This document shows, piece after piece, positions 16,579 to 26,400 of a stretch of DNA of 64,000 bases. Source of the DNA: Polaribacter litorisediminis (GTDB lineage: Bacteria; Bacteroidota; Bacteroidia; Flavobacteriales; Flavobacteriaceae); assembly GCF_019968605.1 (NCBI RefSeq), contig NZ_CP082966.1, forward strand, positions 476,001 to 540,000, given 5' to 3'. A program made the translations under genes and the position numbers. Positions within the stretch are counted from its first letter, which is position 1. The number at the start of each line of letters is the position of its first letter. The notes beneath the pieces are model-generated. The model ran no database searches, was not told the DNA's origin, and was given only the letters and a program-made list of their open reading frames with translations.

Positions 16579-17145
16579 TTATTCGAATGTTAAATTAAAT
16601 GCTATGGTTATTTCATTTCCTGTTTTAATGGTTCCTAATAATGCTTTTGGAGGTTCGATTCCAAAGTCTGTCATTTTTAATTTATGACTTCCTTTTAATA
16701 TTATTGGTTTACCAGATTTGTTTATTTTCGTTTCTACAGCAACACTTTTGGTAACTCCTGCAATAGTTAAATCTCCAATTAACTTTATATCGATATGTTT
16801 TGCACCTTCATTTATAATTTCTCCTTTTTTGAAGATGAATGTAATGTTCGGATGATCTTCATACTTTAAAGCTTTATAAGTAAGCTTATCCATTAAGTTT
16901 TTTCCACTTTTTATGCTTATAACTTCTACAGATACATTTAAGGTTTCTATTTTTTGGTTATTTAGTTCGTTAGTAGCTAATTGCGCAACTGTTTTTTCAA
17001 CGATACTCTCCCAATCATGTAAAGTAGAAGTGCCATTTATAATGACTGTACTGGGTAATTTTATTTTTAAAATTTGGCTCTTCTCTTGCGCAGAAACCAT
17101 AAAAAATATTGGTAGTAATACTATTAATAAAATTATTTTTTTCAT
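16579..17145 (-). CDS. YceI family periplasmic protein
   Basis: The 188-residue product has a signal peptide ending near VSAQEK and a YceI-like lipocalin-type beta-barrel. Diagnostic segments are TVIINGTSTLHDWESIVEKT, VEVISIKSGKNLMDKLTYKA, ALKYEDHPNITFIFKKGEI and GDLTIAGVTKSVAVETKINK. YceI-fold proteins bind polyprenoid or other lipophilic ligands; the role here is unknown. It is the first gene of a two-gene unit with the porin-like gene. A TAnnTTTG element and a CRP/FNR-type palindrome lie directly upstream, so regulated expression is likely. Confidence 0.85.
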   Translation of the reverse strand: MKKIILLIVLLPIFFMVSAQEKSQILKIKLPSTVIINGTSTLHDWESIVEKTVAQLATNELNNQKIETLNVSVEVISIKSGKNLMDKLTYKALKYEDHPNITFIFKKGEIINEGAKHIDIKLIGDLTIAGVTKSVAVETKINKSGKPIILKGSHKLKMTDFGIEPPKALLGTIKTGNEITIAFNLTFE

Positions 17146-17165
17146 CTGATTAATTATTTATAGTA

Positions 17166-17173
17166 CAAAACTA
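17166..17173 (-). promoter_or_regulatory. -7 element of the YceI-porin promoter
   Basis: On the minus strand this reads TAGTTTTG, a match to TAnnTTTG, 20 bases before the ATG at 17145. No TTG is found at the usual -33 distance, which fits an activator-dependent promoter. Confidence 0.6.
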
Positions 17174-17194
17174 ATGGTATTACTTAGCTTAAAT

Positions 17195-17210
17195 TATGAT
17201 AAAAATCATA
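17195..17210. promoter_or_regulatory. CRP/FNR-type operator palindrome upstream of YceI
   Basis: TATGAT-AAAA-ATCATA is a perfect 16-bp palindrome resembling the CRP/FNR family site TTGAT-N4-ATCAA. Its centre lies about 41 bases upstream of the start point predicted from the -7 element, the class II activator position. Confidence 0.55.
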
Positions 17211-17444
17211 TGCTGTAAACAAAGTTTTTTCTGACTAAAAAGCACATTGAATATTAGGTGTTTAAATAATGTAAAAAGAAAAAAATATTTAGAAATTTAA
17301 TAATTTATAAAAAATAGCAGTTTTTTATCGGTTATATTTTACTATTTTCATAAAAAGTTTGTTTTTTTTATATATCATATAAAGTTAACTTTCTTTTTGT
17401 ATTATTTTTAAGTTCATATTTTATTAAAAATCATCGCTTTTTTG
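17211..17444. other. AT-rich intergenic stretch
   Basis: This is the remainder of the 330-bp gap between the divergent YceI and E2 genes. It is rich in A and T runs, and no open frame, hairpin or repeat is recognisable. Confidence 0.6.
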
Positions 17445-17452
17445 TATTTTTG
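17445..17452 (+). promoter_or_regulatory. -7 element of the E2 gene promoter
   Basis: TATTTTTG followed by C matches TAnnTTTG and is 22 bases before the ATG. A clear -33 TTG is missing at the standard distance. Confidence 0.55.
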
Positions 17453-17474
17453 CAATCCTTAAAATCATATATAA

Positions 17475-18791
17475 ATGGCAATTTTTGAATTAAAACTACC
17501 CAAAATGGGCGAAAGTGTTGCAGAAGCAACCATTACTTCTTGGTTAAAAGAAGTAGGCGATATGATTGAATTAGATGAAGCCGTTGTAGAAATAGCTACG
17601 GATAAAGTAGATTCTGAAGTTCCGAGTGAAGTAGAAGGAAAATTGATAGAAATTTTGTTTCAGCAAGATGAGGTTGTTGCTGTTGGCGAAACGATTGCTA
17701 TTATAGAAATTGAAGGTAAAGATGCTGAAGAAGTTAAAACCGATGCTTCGCCTAACGAAGTAAAAGAAGTAGAAGCGATTATTGAAAAGGCATCAGAGGT
17801 TGTTGCGGCCCCGATTTCTAAAACTTCAGATTCTGGTAAATTCTATTCGCCACTAGTAAGAAATATTGCACAAACAGAAAATGTTTCTATGCAAGAGTTA
17901 GAAACTATTTCTGGTACAGGTAAAGATGGTAGGGTTACTAAAGATGATATTTTATCGTATATAGAAAATAAAGGAACATCAATTGAAAAAGAGGAGACTC
18001 TGGTTAAAGTGAATGCTCCAAAAGCATCTGAAAAAATTGAAGCAAAACCTGTTTCAAAAGTAACACCAGTTGCTGTTAATGATGGTGATGAAATCATTGA
18101 AATGAGTAGAATGGGTAAATTGATTGCAAAACACATGGTAGATTCTGTTCAGACATCTGCTCATGTACAATCATTTATTGAAATTGATGTCACAAATATT
18201 GTAAAGTGGAGAACGAAAGTAAAAGATGCTTTCTTTCAAAGAGAAAAAGAAAAATTAACGTTTACGCCAATTTTGATGCACGCCATCGCATCAACCATTA
18301 AAAAATATCCGATGATTAATATTGCTTTAAATGGCGATACAATCATTAAAAAGAAAAATATCAATTTAGGAATGGCGGCAGCTTTGCCTGATGGGAATTT
18401 AATTGTACCTGTGATTAAAAATGCGGATCAATTAAATTTAGTGGGTATGACAAAAGCCGTAAATGATTTGGCAACTAGAGCAAGAGGCAATGCATTAAAG
18501 CCAGATGAAATTCAAGGAGGAACTTATACTGTAACGAATGTGGGTAGTTTTGGTTCTGTGATGGGAACCCCAATCATCAATCAACCACAAGTGGCAATTT
18601 TAGCGTTGGGAGCTATTCGAAAAGTGCCTGCCGTGATAGAAACACCAGATGGAGATTTTATCGGAATTAGACAAAAAATGTTTGTGTCACATTCTTACGA
18701 TCACAGAGTTGTAAATGGTGCTTTGGGCGGAATGTTTATAAAAACCTTAAAAGAAACTTTAGAAGCTTGGGATTTGAATGCTGATTTTTAA
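17475..18791 (+). CDS. Dihydrolipoamide acyltransferase (E2), probably branched-chain 2-oxoacid dehydrogenase
   Basis: The 438-residue protein has three parts. An N-terminal lipoyl domain carries the lipoylated lysine in EIATDKVDSEVPS. A peripheral subunit-binding domain lies around residues 117-152 (YSPLVRNIAQTENVSMQELE, then GTGKDGRVTKDDIL). The C-terminal catalytic domain covers about residues 210-435. The lipoyl sequence MGESVAEATITSWLKEVGD is closer to branched-chain than to pyruvate or 2-oxoglutarate E2 proteins, so that assignment is favoured but not certain. The active site reads SYDHRVVNGALGG, so the Asp of the usual HxxxDG motif is Asn. It stands alone without E1 or E3 genes nearby and ends at a strong hairpin. 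Confidence 0.85.
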   Translation: MAIFELKLPKMGESVAEATITSWLKEVGDMIELDEAVVEIATDKVDSEVPSEVEGKLIEILFQQDEVVAVGETIAIIEIEGKDAEEVKTDASPNEVKEVEAIIEKASEVVAAPISKTSDSGKFYSPLVRNIAQTENVSMQELETISGTGKDGRVTKDDILSYIENKGTSIEKEETLVKVNAPKASEKIEAKPVSKVTPVAVNDGDEIIEMSRMGKLIAKHMVDSVQTSAHVQSFIEIDVTNIVKWRTKVKDAFFQREKEKLTFTPILMHAIASTIKKYPMINIALNGDTIIKKKNINLGMAAALPDGNLIVPVIKNADQLNLVGMTKAVNDLATRARGNALKPDEIQGGTYTVTNVGSFGSVMGTPIINQPQVAILALGAIRKVPAVIETPDGDFIGIRQKMFVSHSYDHRVVNGALGGMFIKTLKETLEAWDLNADF

Positions 18792-18819
18792 TATTAAATA
18801 TCAAATATAAATAATAGAG

Positions 18820-18845
18820 CGCTTGGAAATTTCCAAGCGTTTTTA
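18820..18845. terminator. Terminator after the E2 gene
   Basis: CGCTTGGAAATTTCCAAGCG (18820-18839) is a perfect palindrome followed by a T-run. It overlaps the 3' end of the convergent GNAT gene. Confidence 0.88.
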
Positions 18846-19529
18846 TTTTTTACCATACAGCCACCAATTCATATCTCTCGTAATTTTATAACCCAACTTT
18901 TCATAAAGCTCAATGGCTGGGTTTCCTTTATTTGTATGTAAAATAGGTAGTTTGTTTTCTTTTAAAATTTCTTTGGTTGTATGCTGTATTAATTGTTTAG
19001 CAAATCCTCTTCTTGTATAATTAGGATGTGTAACAACTGAGCTAACCTCAATAAAATCATCAGTTTGCATTCTCTGTCCAGATATAGCAATTAATTTATT
19101 ATTTTTAAAAATTCCATAGAAATTCCCCATTTCAAAACCTCTTTTTTGATAAAAACCTGGCATTACTAGCCAGATTAAGTCATAAACTTCATCCATGTTT
19201 TTTTGGGTTAATAAGATAATTTCTTCTGTTATTTCAACGTCTGTTAAATTGTCTAAAACCATTTGACAGCCATTAATTTTTTTCTCTAAAACTATTTTGT
19301 TGTCATCAATTATTGGCGTTTGATCTTCTGAAACTAAAAAGAATCTTTCTGTTTTTTCAGTGTATTTATTTAAAGCCTTTATGGTCTTATCAGTTTCTAA
19401 AAAGGCACCAAAATTATTGATTTCAGGGTTGTAAAATTGCACACCGTCAAGCATTATGGCGAACTTTTTATGCGTTTCATTTAAAGAATGCCAAACAGGG
19501 TTTTTTAATTTTTCTTCTAAAGTGATCAT
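18843..19529 (-). CDS. GNAT family N-acetyltransferase
   Basis: The start is set at the ATG at 19529 (MITLEEKLKNPVWHSLNETH). A GTG at 19556 lies inside the hairpin upstream and adds a hydrophobic leader not expected here. The 228-residue product has a C-terminal acetyltransferase fold: VSSVVTHPNYTRRGFAKQLI contains the acetyl-CoA pyrophosphate loop (R-R-G-F-A), followed by LHTNKGNPAIELYEKLGYKI. The N-terminal half (about 110 residues) fits the FR47-like GNAT architecture. The substrate is unknown. Confidence 0.82.
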   Translation of the reverse strand: MITLEEKLKNPVWHSLNETHKKFAIMLDGVQFYNPEINNFGAFLETDKTIKALNKYTEKTERFFLVSEDQTPIIDDNKIVLEKKINGCQMVLDNLTDVEITEEIILLTQKNMDEVYDLIWLVMPGFYQKRGFEMGNFYGIFKNNKLIAISGQRMQTDDFIEVSSVVTHPNYTRRGFAKQLIQHTTKEILKENKLPILHTNKGNPAIELYEKLGYKITRDMNWWLYGKK

Positions 19530-19545
19530 GATTATTTGAAAGATA

Positions 19546-19572
19546 AAAACTCGCACATATTGCGAGTTTTTA
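19546..19572. terminator. Hairpin terminator downstream of clpC
   Basis: CTCGCA (19550-19555) and TGCGAG (19561-19566) pair, extended by A/T runs on both sides. Read on the minus strand it ends in a T-run, placed to stop clpC transcripts before the GNAT gene. Confidence 0.7.
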
Positions 19573-19699
19573 TATTAATTAAATGAAAACAAAATTTAAA
19601 GTTCGTTTTTTAGATGATTTCTTAATTCTATTGGGTTCAAAATCGTAATTACTAGAACGAACATCATAAAACCGATTTTAAATCAAAATTGAAGAAAGA

Positions 19700-22270
19700 T
19701 TAAGAATTATTTTCTGATCTTGTTTCTTCCTTTTTTTCGCCTTTTTCTATGTTAATGGTAAGTTCATCTTTTTCATCATCAAAATCCATGGTTATAATAT
19801 CCCCTTCGGTTAAGGTGGCGTTTACAATCTCTTCAGCTAAAGCATCTTCAATATATTTTTGAATTGCTCTTTTTAAAGGTCTTGCACCATATTTTTTATC
19901 AAACCCTTTATCAGCAATATAATCTTTTGCTTTATCGCTTAAATTTAAGGTGTAACCCAAATCTAAAATTCGATGTAAAAGTTTGTCTAATTCAATATCA
20001 ATAATAGCATGAATGTCTTCTCTTTCTAGCGCATTAAAGATAATTACATCATCAATTCTGTTTAAGAATTCAGGAGCAAAAGACTTCTTTAAAGCCCCTT
20101 CAATTACCGATTTAGCATATTCATCTGCCTGATTTTTTTTAGAAGTAGTGCCAAAACCAACACCCCCACCAAAATCTTTTAATTGACGGGCACCAAGGTT
20201 AGAAGTCATAATAATTATGGTATTTCTAAAATCTATTTTTCTGCCTAAACTATCAGTAATATATCCGTCATCTAAAATTTGTAATAGCATATTAAATACA
20301 TCTGGATGCGCTTTTTCAATTTCATCTAAAAGAATAACCGCATAGGGTTTTCTACGAACTTTTTCTGTTAACTGTCCGCCTTCTTCATAACCAACATATC
20401 CTGGAGGTGCTCCGATTAATCGAGAAATAGCAAATTTTTCCATGTATTCACTCATGTCGATTCTAATTAAAGAATCGTCAGAATCAAATAACTCACGCGC
20501 TAAAACTTTTGCTAATTGTGTTTTACCAACTCCTGTTTGACCTAAAAATATAAATGAACCAATTGGTTTGTTAGGATCTTTAAGACCTACTCTGTTTCTT
20601 TGAATAGCTTTTACTACTTTGGTAACTGCCTCATCTTGCCCAATAACTTTTCCTTTAATCATGGCAGGGAGCTCATGCAATCGGTGGCTTTCTGCTTCTG
20701 CAACTCTATTTACAGGGATTCCAGTCATCATAGAAACTACTTCTGCAACATTATCTTCTGTTACAATTTCTCTGTTTAATTTAGAATCATCTTCCCATTG
20801 TTTTTGAGCGGAATTTAAGGCAGATTCCATATTTTTTTCATCATCCCGTAATTTGGCAGCTTCTTCATATTTCTGACCATTTACAGCTTTTGTTTTTTGA
20901 ACGCGAATAAGCTCTAGTTTAGATTCTAATTCTAAAACTTGTTTAGGAACTACAATATTAGTGATATGAATTCTAGAACCCGCTTCATCTAAAGCATCAA
21001 TAGCTTTGTCTGGTAAGTAGCGGTCTGTCATATATCTGTTTGTTAATTTTACACAAGCCTCAATAGCATTATCTGTATAATTTACATGATGATGTTCCTC
21101 ATATTTACCTTTAATATTATTTAAAATTTGGATGGTTTCTTCTACCGTAGTAGGTTCTACAATTACCTTTTGAAAACGACGTTCTAGTGCGCCATCTTTT
21201 TCTATATTTGTTCTAAACTCATCCAACGTAGTTGCACCAATACATTGAATTTCTCCTCTCGCTAAAGCAGGTTTTAACATGTTGGATGCATCTAAAGAAC
21301 CAGTTGCGCCACCTGCCCCTACAATCGTATGAATTTCATCAATAAAAAGAATAATATCATCGTTCTTTTCAAGCTCATTCATTAAGGCTTTCATGCGTTC
21401 TTCAAACTGGCCTCTGTATTTTGTGCCAGCAACTAAACTTGCCAAATCTAAAGAAACAATTCGCTTATCAAATAAAATTCTAGATACTTTTCTTTCTATA
21501 ATTCTAAGAGCTAAACCTTCTGCAATGGCAGATTTACCCACTCCAGGTTCTCCAATTAACATGGGGTTGTTTTTCTTTCTTCTACTTAAAATTTGAGAAA
21601 CACGCTCAATTTCTTTTTGTCTACCAACAACGGGGTCTAATTTTCCGTTTTCAGCTAAATTTGTTAAATCACGCCCAAAATTATCTAAAACGGGTGTTTT
21701 AGATTTCTTAACCGCTTTTCCTTTTTGAGAGGACTCAAAAGGATTTGATTTTCCGGAAGGATAATCATCATCATCAGAAGGCGTTTCTGCAATCGGATTA
21801 GAAGGTAAAATATCTTCATCCGTATCATCTACATGTAATTGTTTGTATAACGCTTTTGCTTCATCATAATTTACATGGTATTTCTGAATTAGCTTTGTAG
21901 TTGGGTCATTCTCATTTCTTAAAATGCACAAGAGTAAATGCGCCGTATCTATAGAATCACTTTGATACAATTTAGCCTCTAAAAAAGTGGTTTTTAATGC
22001 TTTTTCCGCTTGTCTTGTTAAACGCAGACTTGGTTTGTCAGTACCGTCTGAAAATGCCGGATTTGAAGGGTTTAATTGCTCTAGTTTTTTTCGAAGCAAT
22101 ATTAAATCAACATCAAAGGCTGTTAATATCTCAATTGCTTTTCCTTCGCCTTTTCTTATTAAACCCAATAAAAGATGCTCTGTTCCAATAAATTCGTGGC
22201 CCAATCTTAAAGCCTCTTCTTTACTAAATGTGATTACATCTCTTACTTTTGGTGAAAAATTATCGTCCAT
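19700..22270 (-). CDS. clpC: ClpC-type AAA+ unfoldase, Clp protease ATP-binding subunit
   Basis: The 856-residue protein has the full ClpC layout. A double Clp N domain covers residues 1-150 (FIGTEHLLLGLIRKGEG). AAA-1 has Walker A GEPGVGKSAIAEG and Walker B ILFIDEIHTIVGAGG. A UVR-like middle segment (YEEAAKLRDDEKNMESAL) is followed by AAA-2 with Walker A GQTGVGKTQLAK and Walker B AVILLDEIEKAHPDV. A C-terminal D2-small domain ends the protein. It unfolds substrates for ClpP and probably uses an adaptor bound at the N or middle domain. A sigma54-like promoter and a CTGTCAG element lie upstream, which fits stress-regulated expression. It is divergent from gyrA. Confidence 0.95.
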   Translation of the reverse strand: MDDNFSPKVRDVITFSKEEALRLGHEFIGTEHLLLGLIRKGEGKAIEILTAFDVDLILLRKKLEQLNPSNPAFSDGTDKPSLRLTRQAEKALKTTFLEAKLYQSDSIDTAHLLLCILRNENDPTTKLIQKYHVNYDEAKALYKQLHVDDTDEDILPSNPIAETPSDDDDYPSGKSNPFESSQKGKAVKKSKTPVLDNFGRDLTNLAENGKLDPVVGRQKEIERVSQILSRRKKNNPMLIGEPGVGKSAIAEGLALRIIERKVSRILFDKRIVSLDLASLVAGTKYRGQFEERMKALMNELEKNDDIILFIDEIHTIVGAGGATGSLDASNMLKPALARGEIQCIGATTLDEFRTNIEKDGALERRFQKVIVEPTTVEETIQILNNIKGKYEEHHHVNYTDNAIEACVKLTNRYMTDRYLPDKAIDALDEAGSRIHITNIVVPKQVLELESKLELIRVQKTKAVNGQKYEEAAKLRDDEKNMESALNSAQKQWEDDSKLNREIVTEDNVAEVVSMMTGIPVNRVAEAESHRLHELPAMIKGKVIGQDEAVTKVVKAIQRNRVGLKDPNKPIGSFIFLGQTGVGKTQLAKVLARELFDSDDSLIRIDMSEYMEKFAISRLIGAPPGYVGYEEGGQLTEKVRRKPYAVILLDEIEKAHPDVFNMLLQILDDGYITDSLGRKIDFRNTIIIMTSNLGARQLKDFGGGVGFGTTSKKNQADEYAKSVIEGALKKSFAPEFLNRIDDVIIFNALEREDIHAIIDIELDKLLHRILDLGYTLNLSDKAKDYIADKGFDKKYGARPLKRAIQKYIEDALAEEIVNATLTEGDIITMDFDDEKDELTINIEKGEKKEETRSENNS

Positions 22271-22319
22271 ATTTCTTTCTTATATTCTAATAAATGTTGT
22301 CTTCTTTTATCATAATAAT

Positions 22320-22336
22320 CACAATAAAGATGCCAA
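22320..22336 (-). promoter_or_regulatory. Sigma54-like (-24/-12) promoter of clpC
   Basis: On the minus strand this reads TTGGCATCTTTATTGTG, close to the sigma54 consensus TTGGCACG-N4-TTGC, with the GG and the -12 G ten bases apart. CTGTCAG lies just upstream (22347-22353) next to a T7 run. The leader to the ATG would be about 40 bases. Confidence 0.4.
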
Positions 22337-22534
22337 TATAAAAAAACTGACAGTTTGACTTTTGATGAAAGGTATAAAACAATTAGAAATCAGACAAATA
22401 AAAGACTGTTAAATATTATAAAAAAATGTTGATAACTCATATGTATAAGAATGATGAAAACCTTTGTAGGTACTGTAAGAAATAGTATCTTGCCTTGGTT
22501 TAAAAATTAGCATAAATACTAATAAGAATTAAAT

Positions 22535-25099
22535 ATGGCAGACGGAGAAAAATTAATTCCGATTAATATTGAAGAGCAGATGAAAGCTGCATACATTGAT
22601 TATTCAATGTCAGTAATAGTGTCAAGAGCATTACCAGATGTAAGAGATGGCTTAAAACCGGTTCATAGAAGGGTTTTGTTTGGTATGCATGAGTTAGGTA
22701 TTAAAGCCACCGGATCCTATAAGAAATCTGCAAGAATTGTTGGGGAGGTTTTAGGAAAGTATCACCCGCATGGAGATACTTCTGTGTATGATTCTATGGT
22801 GCGTATGGCACAAAGTTGGAGTCAGCGTTATATGATGGTGGATGGGCAAGGTAATTTTGGTTCTGTAGATGGAGATTCACCTGCTGCAATGCGTTACACG
22901 GAGGTTAGAATGCAGAAAATATCGGAAGATATGTTAGCGGATATTGAAAAAGATACCGTAGACCATCGTTTAAATTTTGATGATACGTTACAAGAACCAA
23001 CTGTTTTACCAACTAGAATTCCTAATTTATTAGTAAACGGAGGTTCTGGTATTGCAGTAGGGATGGCAACAAATATGGCGCCACACAATTTAACAGAAGT
23101 TGTCAATGGAATCCTCGCTTATATAGATAATACCGAAATAGAGATCGATGAATTGATGCAGCATGTTACTGCGCCAGATTTTCCTACAGGAGGAATTATT
23201 TATGGTTACGATGGTGTTAGAGATGCTTTTCATACAGGTCGTGGGCGTATTGTAATGCGTGCAAAAGCGGTTATTGAAGAGGTAAAAGGACGTGAATGTA
23301 TCATCGTTACAGAGATTCCTTACCAAGTGAATAAAGCAGAAATGATTAAGAAAACTGCAGACTTGGTCAACGAGAAAAAGATATCGGGAATTGCGAATAT
23401 TCGTGATGAATCTGATAGAAACGGAATGCGGATCGTTTATATTTTAAAACGAGATGCAATACCGAATATCGTTTTAAATAAATTATTTAAATACACGCAA
23501 TTACAAACTTCTTTTAGTGTTAATAATATTGCATTGGTAAAAGGAAGACCAGAGCAATTAAATTTAAAACAATTAATTCATTATTTTGTTGAACACAGAC
23601 ATGAAGTTATCGTCCGTAGAACAGAATATTTATTAAAGAAGGCAGAAGCAAGAGCACATATTTTAGAGGGATTAATTATTGCTTCGGATAATATAGATGA
23701 AGTTATAAAAATTATTAGAGCTTCTAACAATGCAGACGAAGCAAGAGAGAGTTTAATTGAACGTTTTGAGTTAACAGAAATTCAAGCAAAAGCAATTGTA
23801 GAAATGCGTTTGCGTCAGTTAACTGGTTTAGAGCAAGATAAGTTGCGTGCAGAATTTGATGAGATTATGCTAACTATTGCAGATTTAAAGGATATTTTAT
23901 CTAATGAGCCTAGACGTTATGACATTATCAAAGAAGAATTAGTTCTTATCAGAGATAAATATGGTGATGAGCGCAGATCTATCATAGAATATGCCGGTGG
24001 TGATATGCGTATTGAAGATATGATCCCTGATACCAAAGTTGTCGTAACGATTTCTAATGCAGGATATTTAAAACGTACAAATCTAGATGAATATAAAGTT
24101 CAGAATAGAGGAGGAAGAGGTCAAAAAGGAGCAACAACCAGAAATGAAGATTTTCTAGAACATTTATTTGTGGGTACAAACCACCAATATATGATGTTTT
24201 TTACGCAAAAAGGAAAAGTATTCTGGATGCGGGTTTATGAAATTCCGGAAGGTGGTAAAAATACCAAAGGAAGAGCAATGCAAAACCTCATCAATATAGA
24301 ACAAGACGATTCTGTAAAGGCATTTTTAGTAACACAAGATTTAAAGGACGAAGCATACATCAACAGTCATTACGTTATTATGGCTACCAAGAAAGGTCAG
24401 GTTAAAAAGACTTCTTTAGAGCAATATTCTAGACCAAGAACAAACGGTATCAATGCAATTACCATTAAAGATGGTGATGAATTACTAGAAGCTAAATTAA
24501 CAACCGGTGATAGCCAAGTAATGTTAGCCTTAAAATCTGGAAAATCGATTCGTTTTGAAGAAGCAAAAACAAGGCCCATGGGAAGAACTGCTTCTGGAGT
24601 TAGAGGAATTACTTTGCAGCATGAAAATGATGAAGTTATAGGTATGGTTGCTGTAAATGATATGGAAAGTAATATTCTTGTTGTTTCTGAAAAAGGCTAT
24701 GGAAAACGCTCTAAATTAGAGGATTATAGAGTTACCAATAGAGGTGGTAAAGGTGTAAAAACTTTAAATATTTCAGAAAAAACGGGTGATTTAGTGGCGA
24801 TTAAAAACGTAGATGATTCTAATGATTTGATGATTATTAATAAATCTGGATTAACCATAAGAATGGCTGTAGAAGATTTGCGTGTTATGGGGCGTGCAAC
24901 GCAAGGTGTGCGTTTAATTAACATTAAAGATGATGACAGTATTGCTGCCGTGGCTAAAGTAATGCGCGAGGAAGATGATGCAGATGAAAACTTAGGGGAT
25001 ACAAATCCAGAAGGTGTAGATCCAGAAAATTCAAGTTCTGAGGATATCGCTGAAAATGGCACGGAAATTGAAAAAGGTTCAAATGAAAACCAAGAATAA
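22535..25099 (+). CDS. gyrA: DNA gyrase subunit A
   Basis: The 854-residue protein cleaves and rejoins DNA in the gyrase A2B2 complex. The winged-helix/tower part begins at [20 protein letters not shown]. The active tyrosine is in [10 protein letters not shown], and the C-terminal six-bladed beta-pinwheel includes the GyrA box (NRGGRGQKG). The quinolone-determining region reads [17 protein letters not shown], with Thr82 where E. coli has Ser83. The C-terminal tail is acidic ([20 protein letters not shown]). The gene is 23 bp upstream of the TPR protein gene and divergent from clpC. Confidence 0.97.
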   Translation: MADGEKLIPINIEEQMKAAYIDYSMSVIVSRALPDVRDGLKPVHRRVLFGMHELGIKATGSYKKSARIVGEVLGKYHPHGDTSVYDSMVRMAQSWSQRYMMVDGQGNFGSVDGDSPAAMRYTEVRMQKISEDMLADIEKDTVDHRLNFDDTLQEPTVLPTRIPNLLVNGGSGIAVGMATNMAPHNLTEVVNGILAYIDNTEIEIDELMQHVTAPDFPTGGIIYGYDGVRDAFHTGRGRIVMRAKAVIEEVKGRECIIVTEIPYQVNKAEMIKKTADLVNEKKISGIANIRDESDRNGMRIVYILKRDAIPNIVLNKLFKYTQLQTSFSVNNIALVKGRPEQLNLKQLIHYFVEHRHEVIVRRTEYLLKKAEARAHILEGLIIASDNIDEVIKIIRASNNADEARESLIERFELTEIQAKAIVEMRLRQLTGLEQDKLRAEFDEIMLTIADLKDILSNEPRRYDIIKEELVLIRDKYGDERRSIIEYAGGDMRIEDMIPDTKVVVTISNAGYLKRTNLDEYKVQNRGGRGQKGATTRNEDFLEHLFVGTNHQYMMFFTQKGKVFWMRVYEIPEGGKNTKGRAMQNLINIEQDDSVKAFLVTQDLKDEAYINSHYVIMATKKGQVKKTSLEQYSRPRTNGINAITIKDGDELLEAKLTTGDSQVMLALKSGKSIRFEEAKTRPMGRTASGVRGITLQHENDEVIGMVAVNDMESNILVVSEKGYGKRSKLEDYRVTNRGGKGVKTLNISEKTGDLVAIKNVDDSNDLMIINKSGLTIRMAVEDLRVMGRATQGVRLINIKDDDSIAAVAKVMREEDDADENLGDTNPEGVDPENSSSEDIAENGTEIEKGSNENQE

Positions 25100-25122
25100 C
25101 AAATAAATAAAAACAGATTAAA

Positions 25123-26370
25123 ATGAAAAAACAAATATTAGCGCTTTCTTTAGGATTGATTTCATTAGCATCCTTTGCGCAAAAAGACGAATTAAAAGCA
25201 GCAGAAAAAGCTATTAAAAAAGATTTATTCAAAGAGGCACAAGCAGCCTTGTTACCTCTAGAAAGTATGGAGGCTACTATGGATGAAAAATATATAGCAA
25301 AATACTACTTTTTAAAAGGTTCGGCTTATGGAAAAATGAATGTAGAAAAAGCTGCCGAGGCATATAACAAACTCATGGAGGTAGAAAAGGAAAGCGGAAA
25401 ATCTAAATATACAGACCAAGCGACTCCTAAATTGAATGAACTCATTCAGTTTGTTTCTGAAAAGGCTGTTCAGGCTTATAATGTTGATAAAGATTTTGAA
25501 GAGGCTACCAAAAACTTTTATTTAACATATAAATTAAGTCCTACAGATACATCGTTTTTATACAATGCTGCCGTGAGTGCATCTTTAGCAAAAGAATATG
25601 ATACTTCTTTGCAGTATTATAAAGAACTTCAAGAAATAGGGTATACGGGTATTACCATGAAATATATGGCTACCAACGCAGAGAGTGGTGAAGAAGAAAA
25701 TTTAGGTTCTATAACGCAAAGGGACTTAATGGTAAAGACTGGCCAGTATAACAATCCTGTAGACAGTCCAACGGAATCTAAACAAGCAGATATTGTAAAG
25801 AATATCGGTTTTATTTTAATAGCACAAGGTAAAACAGAAGAGGCTATTGTAGCCATTCAAGAAGCTAGAAAGTCAAGTCCTAAAGATTTAAACTTGATAT
25901 TAAACGAAGCTCAATTGTATATTAAGCTTGATAAAATGGATATGTTTGGAAAATTAATGGAAGAAGCTATTGAGCTAGATCCAAACAACCCAACATTGTT
26001 TTTTAATCTTGGAGTTGTAAATCAAAATGAGAAAAAAACAGAGGAGGCAATTGGTTACTATAAAAAAGCGATTGAATTAGATCCTGAATATGGTGATGCG
26101 TATATGAACTTATCTGTTGCAATTTTATCAGGAGAGCAAGCTATTGTTGCAGAAATGAACCAAAATTTATCTAATTTTAAGAAGTATGATGAGTTAGAGA
26201 AAAAACAAAAAGCGTTGTATTTAAAAGCGCTTCCTTACTTAGAAAAAGCAGATGAAATTAAGAGAACAGAAGATACGGTTAGGTCTTTATTAAATATTTA
26301 TGACCTTACAGGAAATAGCGAAAAAGCAGAAGTTTTAAGACCTATTTATAAAAAGATGAGAGGAATGTAA
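25123..26370 (+). CDS. Secreted/periplasmic TPR-repeat protein
   Basis: The 415-residue protein has a signal peptide (LALSLGLISLASFAQ) and at least five tetratricopeptide-like helix pairs. The clearest are AIELDPNNPTLFFNLGVVNQ and the adjacent IGYYKKAIELDPEYGDAYMN. TPR domains are protein-docking scaffolds, so it probably works in an envelope complex, but no partner is evident. It follows gyrA by 23 bp and may be co-transcribed; this is likely coincidental to its function. A strong terminator follows. Confidence 0.82.
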   Translation: MKKQILALSLGLISLASFAQKDELKAAEKAIKKDLFKEAQAALLPLESMEATMDEKYIAKYYFLKGSAYGKMNVEKAAEAYNKLMEVEKESGKSKYTDQATPKLNELIQFVSEKAVQAYNVDKDFEEATKNFYLTYKLSPTDTSFLYNAAVSASLAKEYDTSLQYYKELQEIGYTGITMKYMATNAESGEEENLGSITQRDLMVKTGQYNNPVDSPTESKQADIVKNIGFILIAQGKTEEAIVAIQEARKSSPKDLNLILNEAQLYIKLDKMDMFGKLMEEAIELDPNNPTLFFNLGVVNQNEKKTEEAIGYYKKAIELDPEYGDAYMNLSVAILSGEQAIVAEMNQNLSNFKKYDELEKKQKALYLKALPYLEKADEIKRTEDTVRSLLNIYDLTGNSEKAEVLRPIYKKMRGM

Positions 26371-26400
26371 TTCAATCATTTATACCATAAAAACTAAAAA

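Noticed and set aside
24724..25134. 136-codon minus-strand frame inside gyrA
   Set aside because: It is antisense to the conserved GyrA C-terminal domain and is serine/isoleucine-rich shadow sequence.
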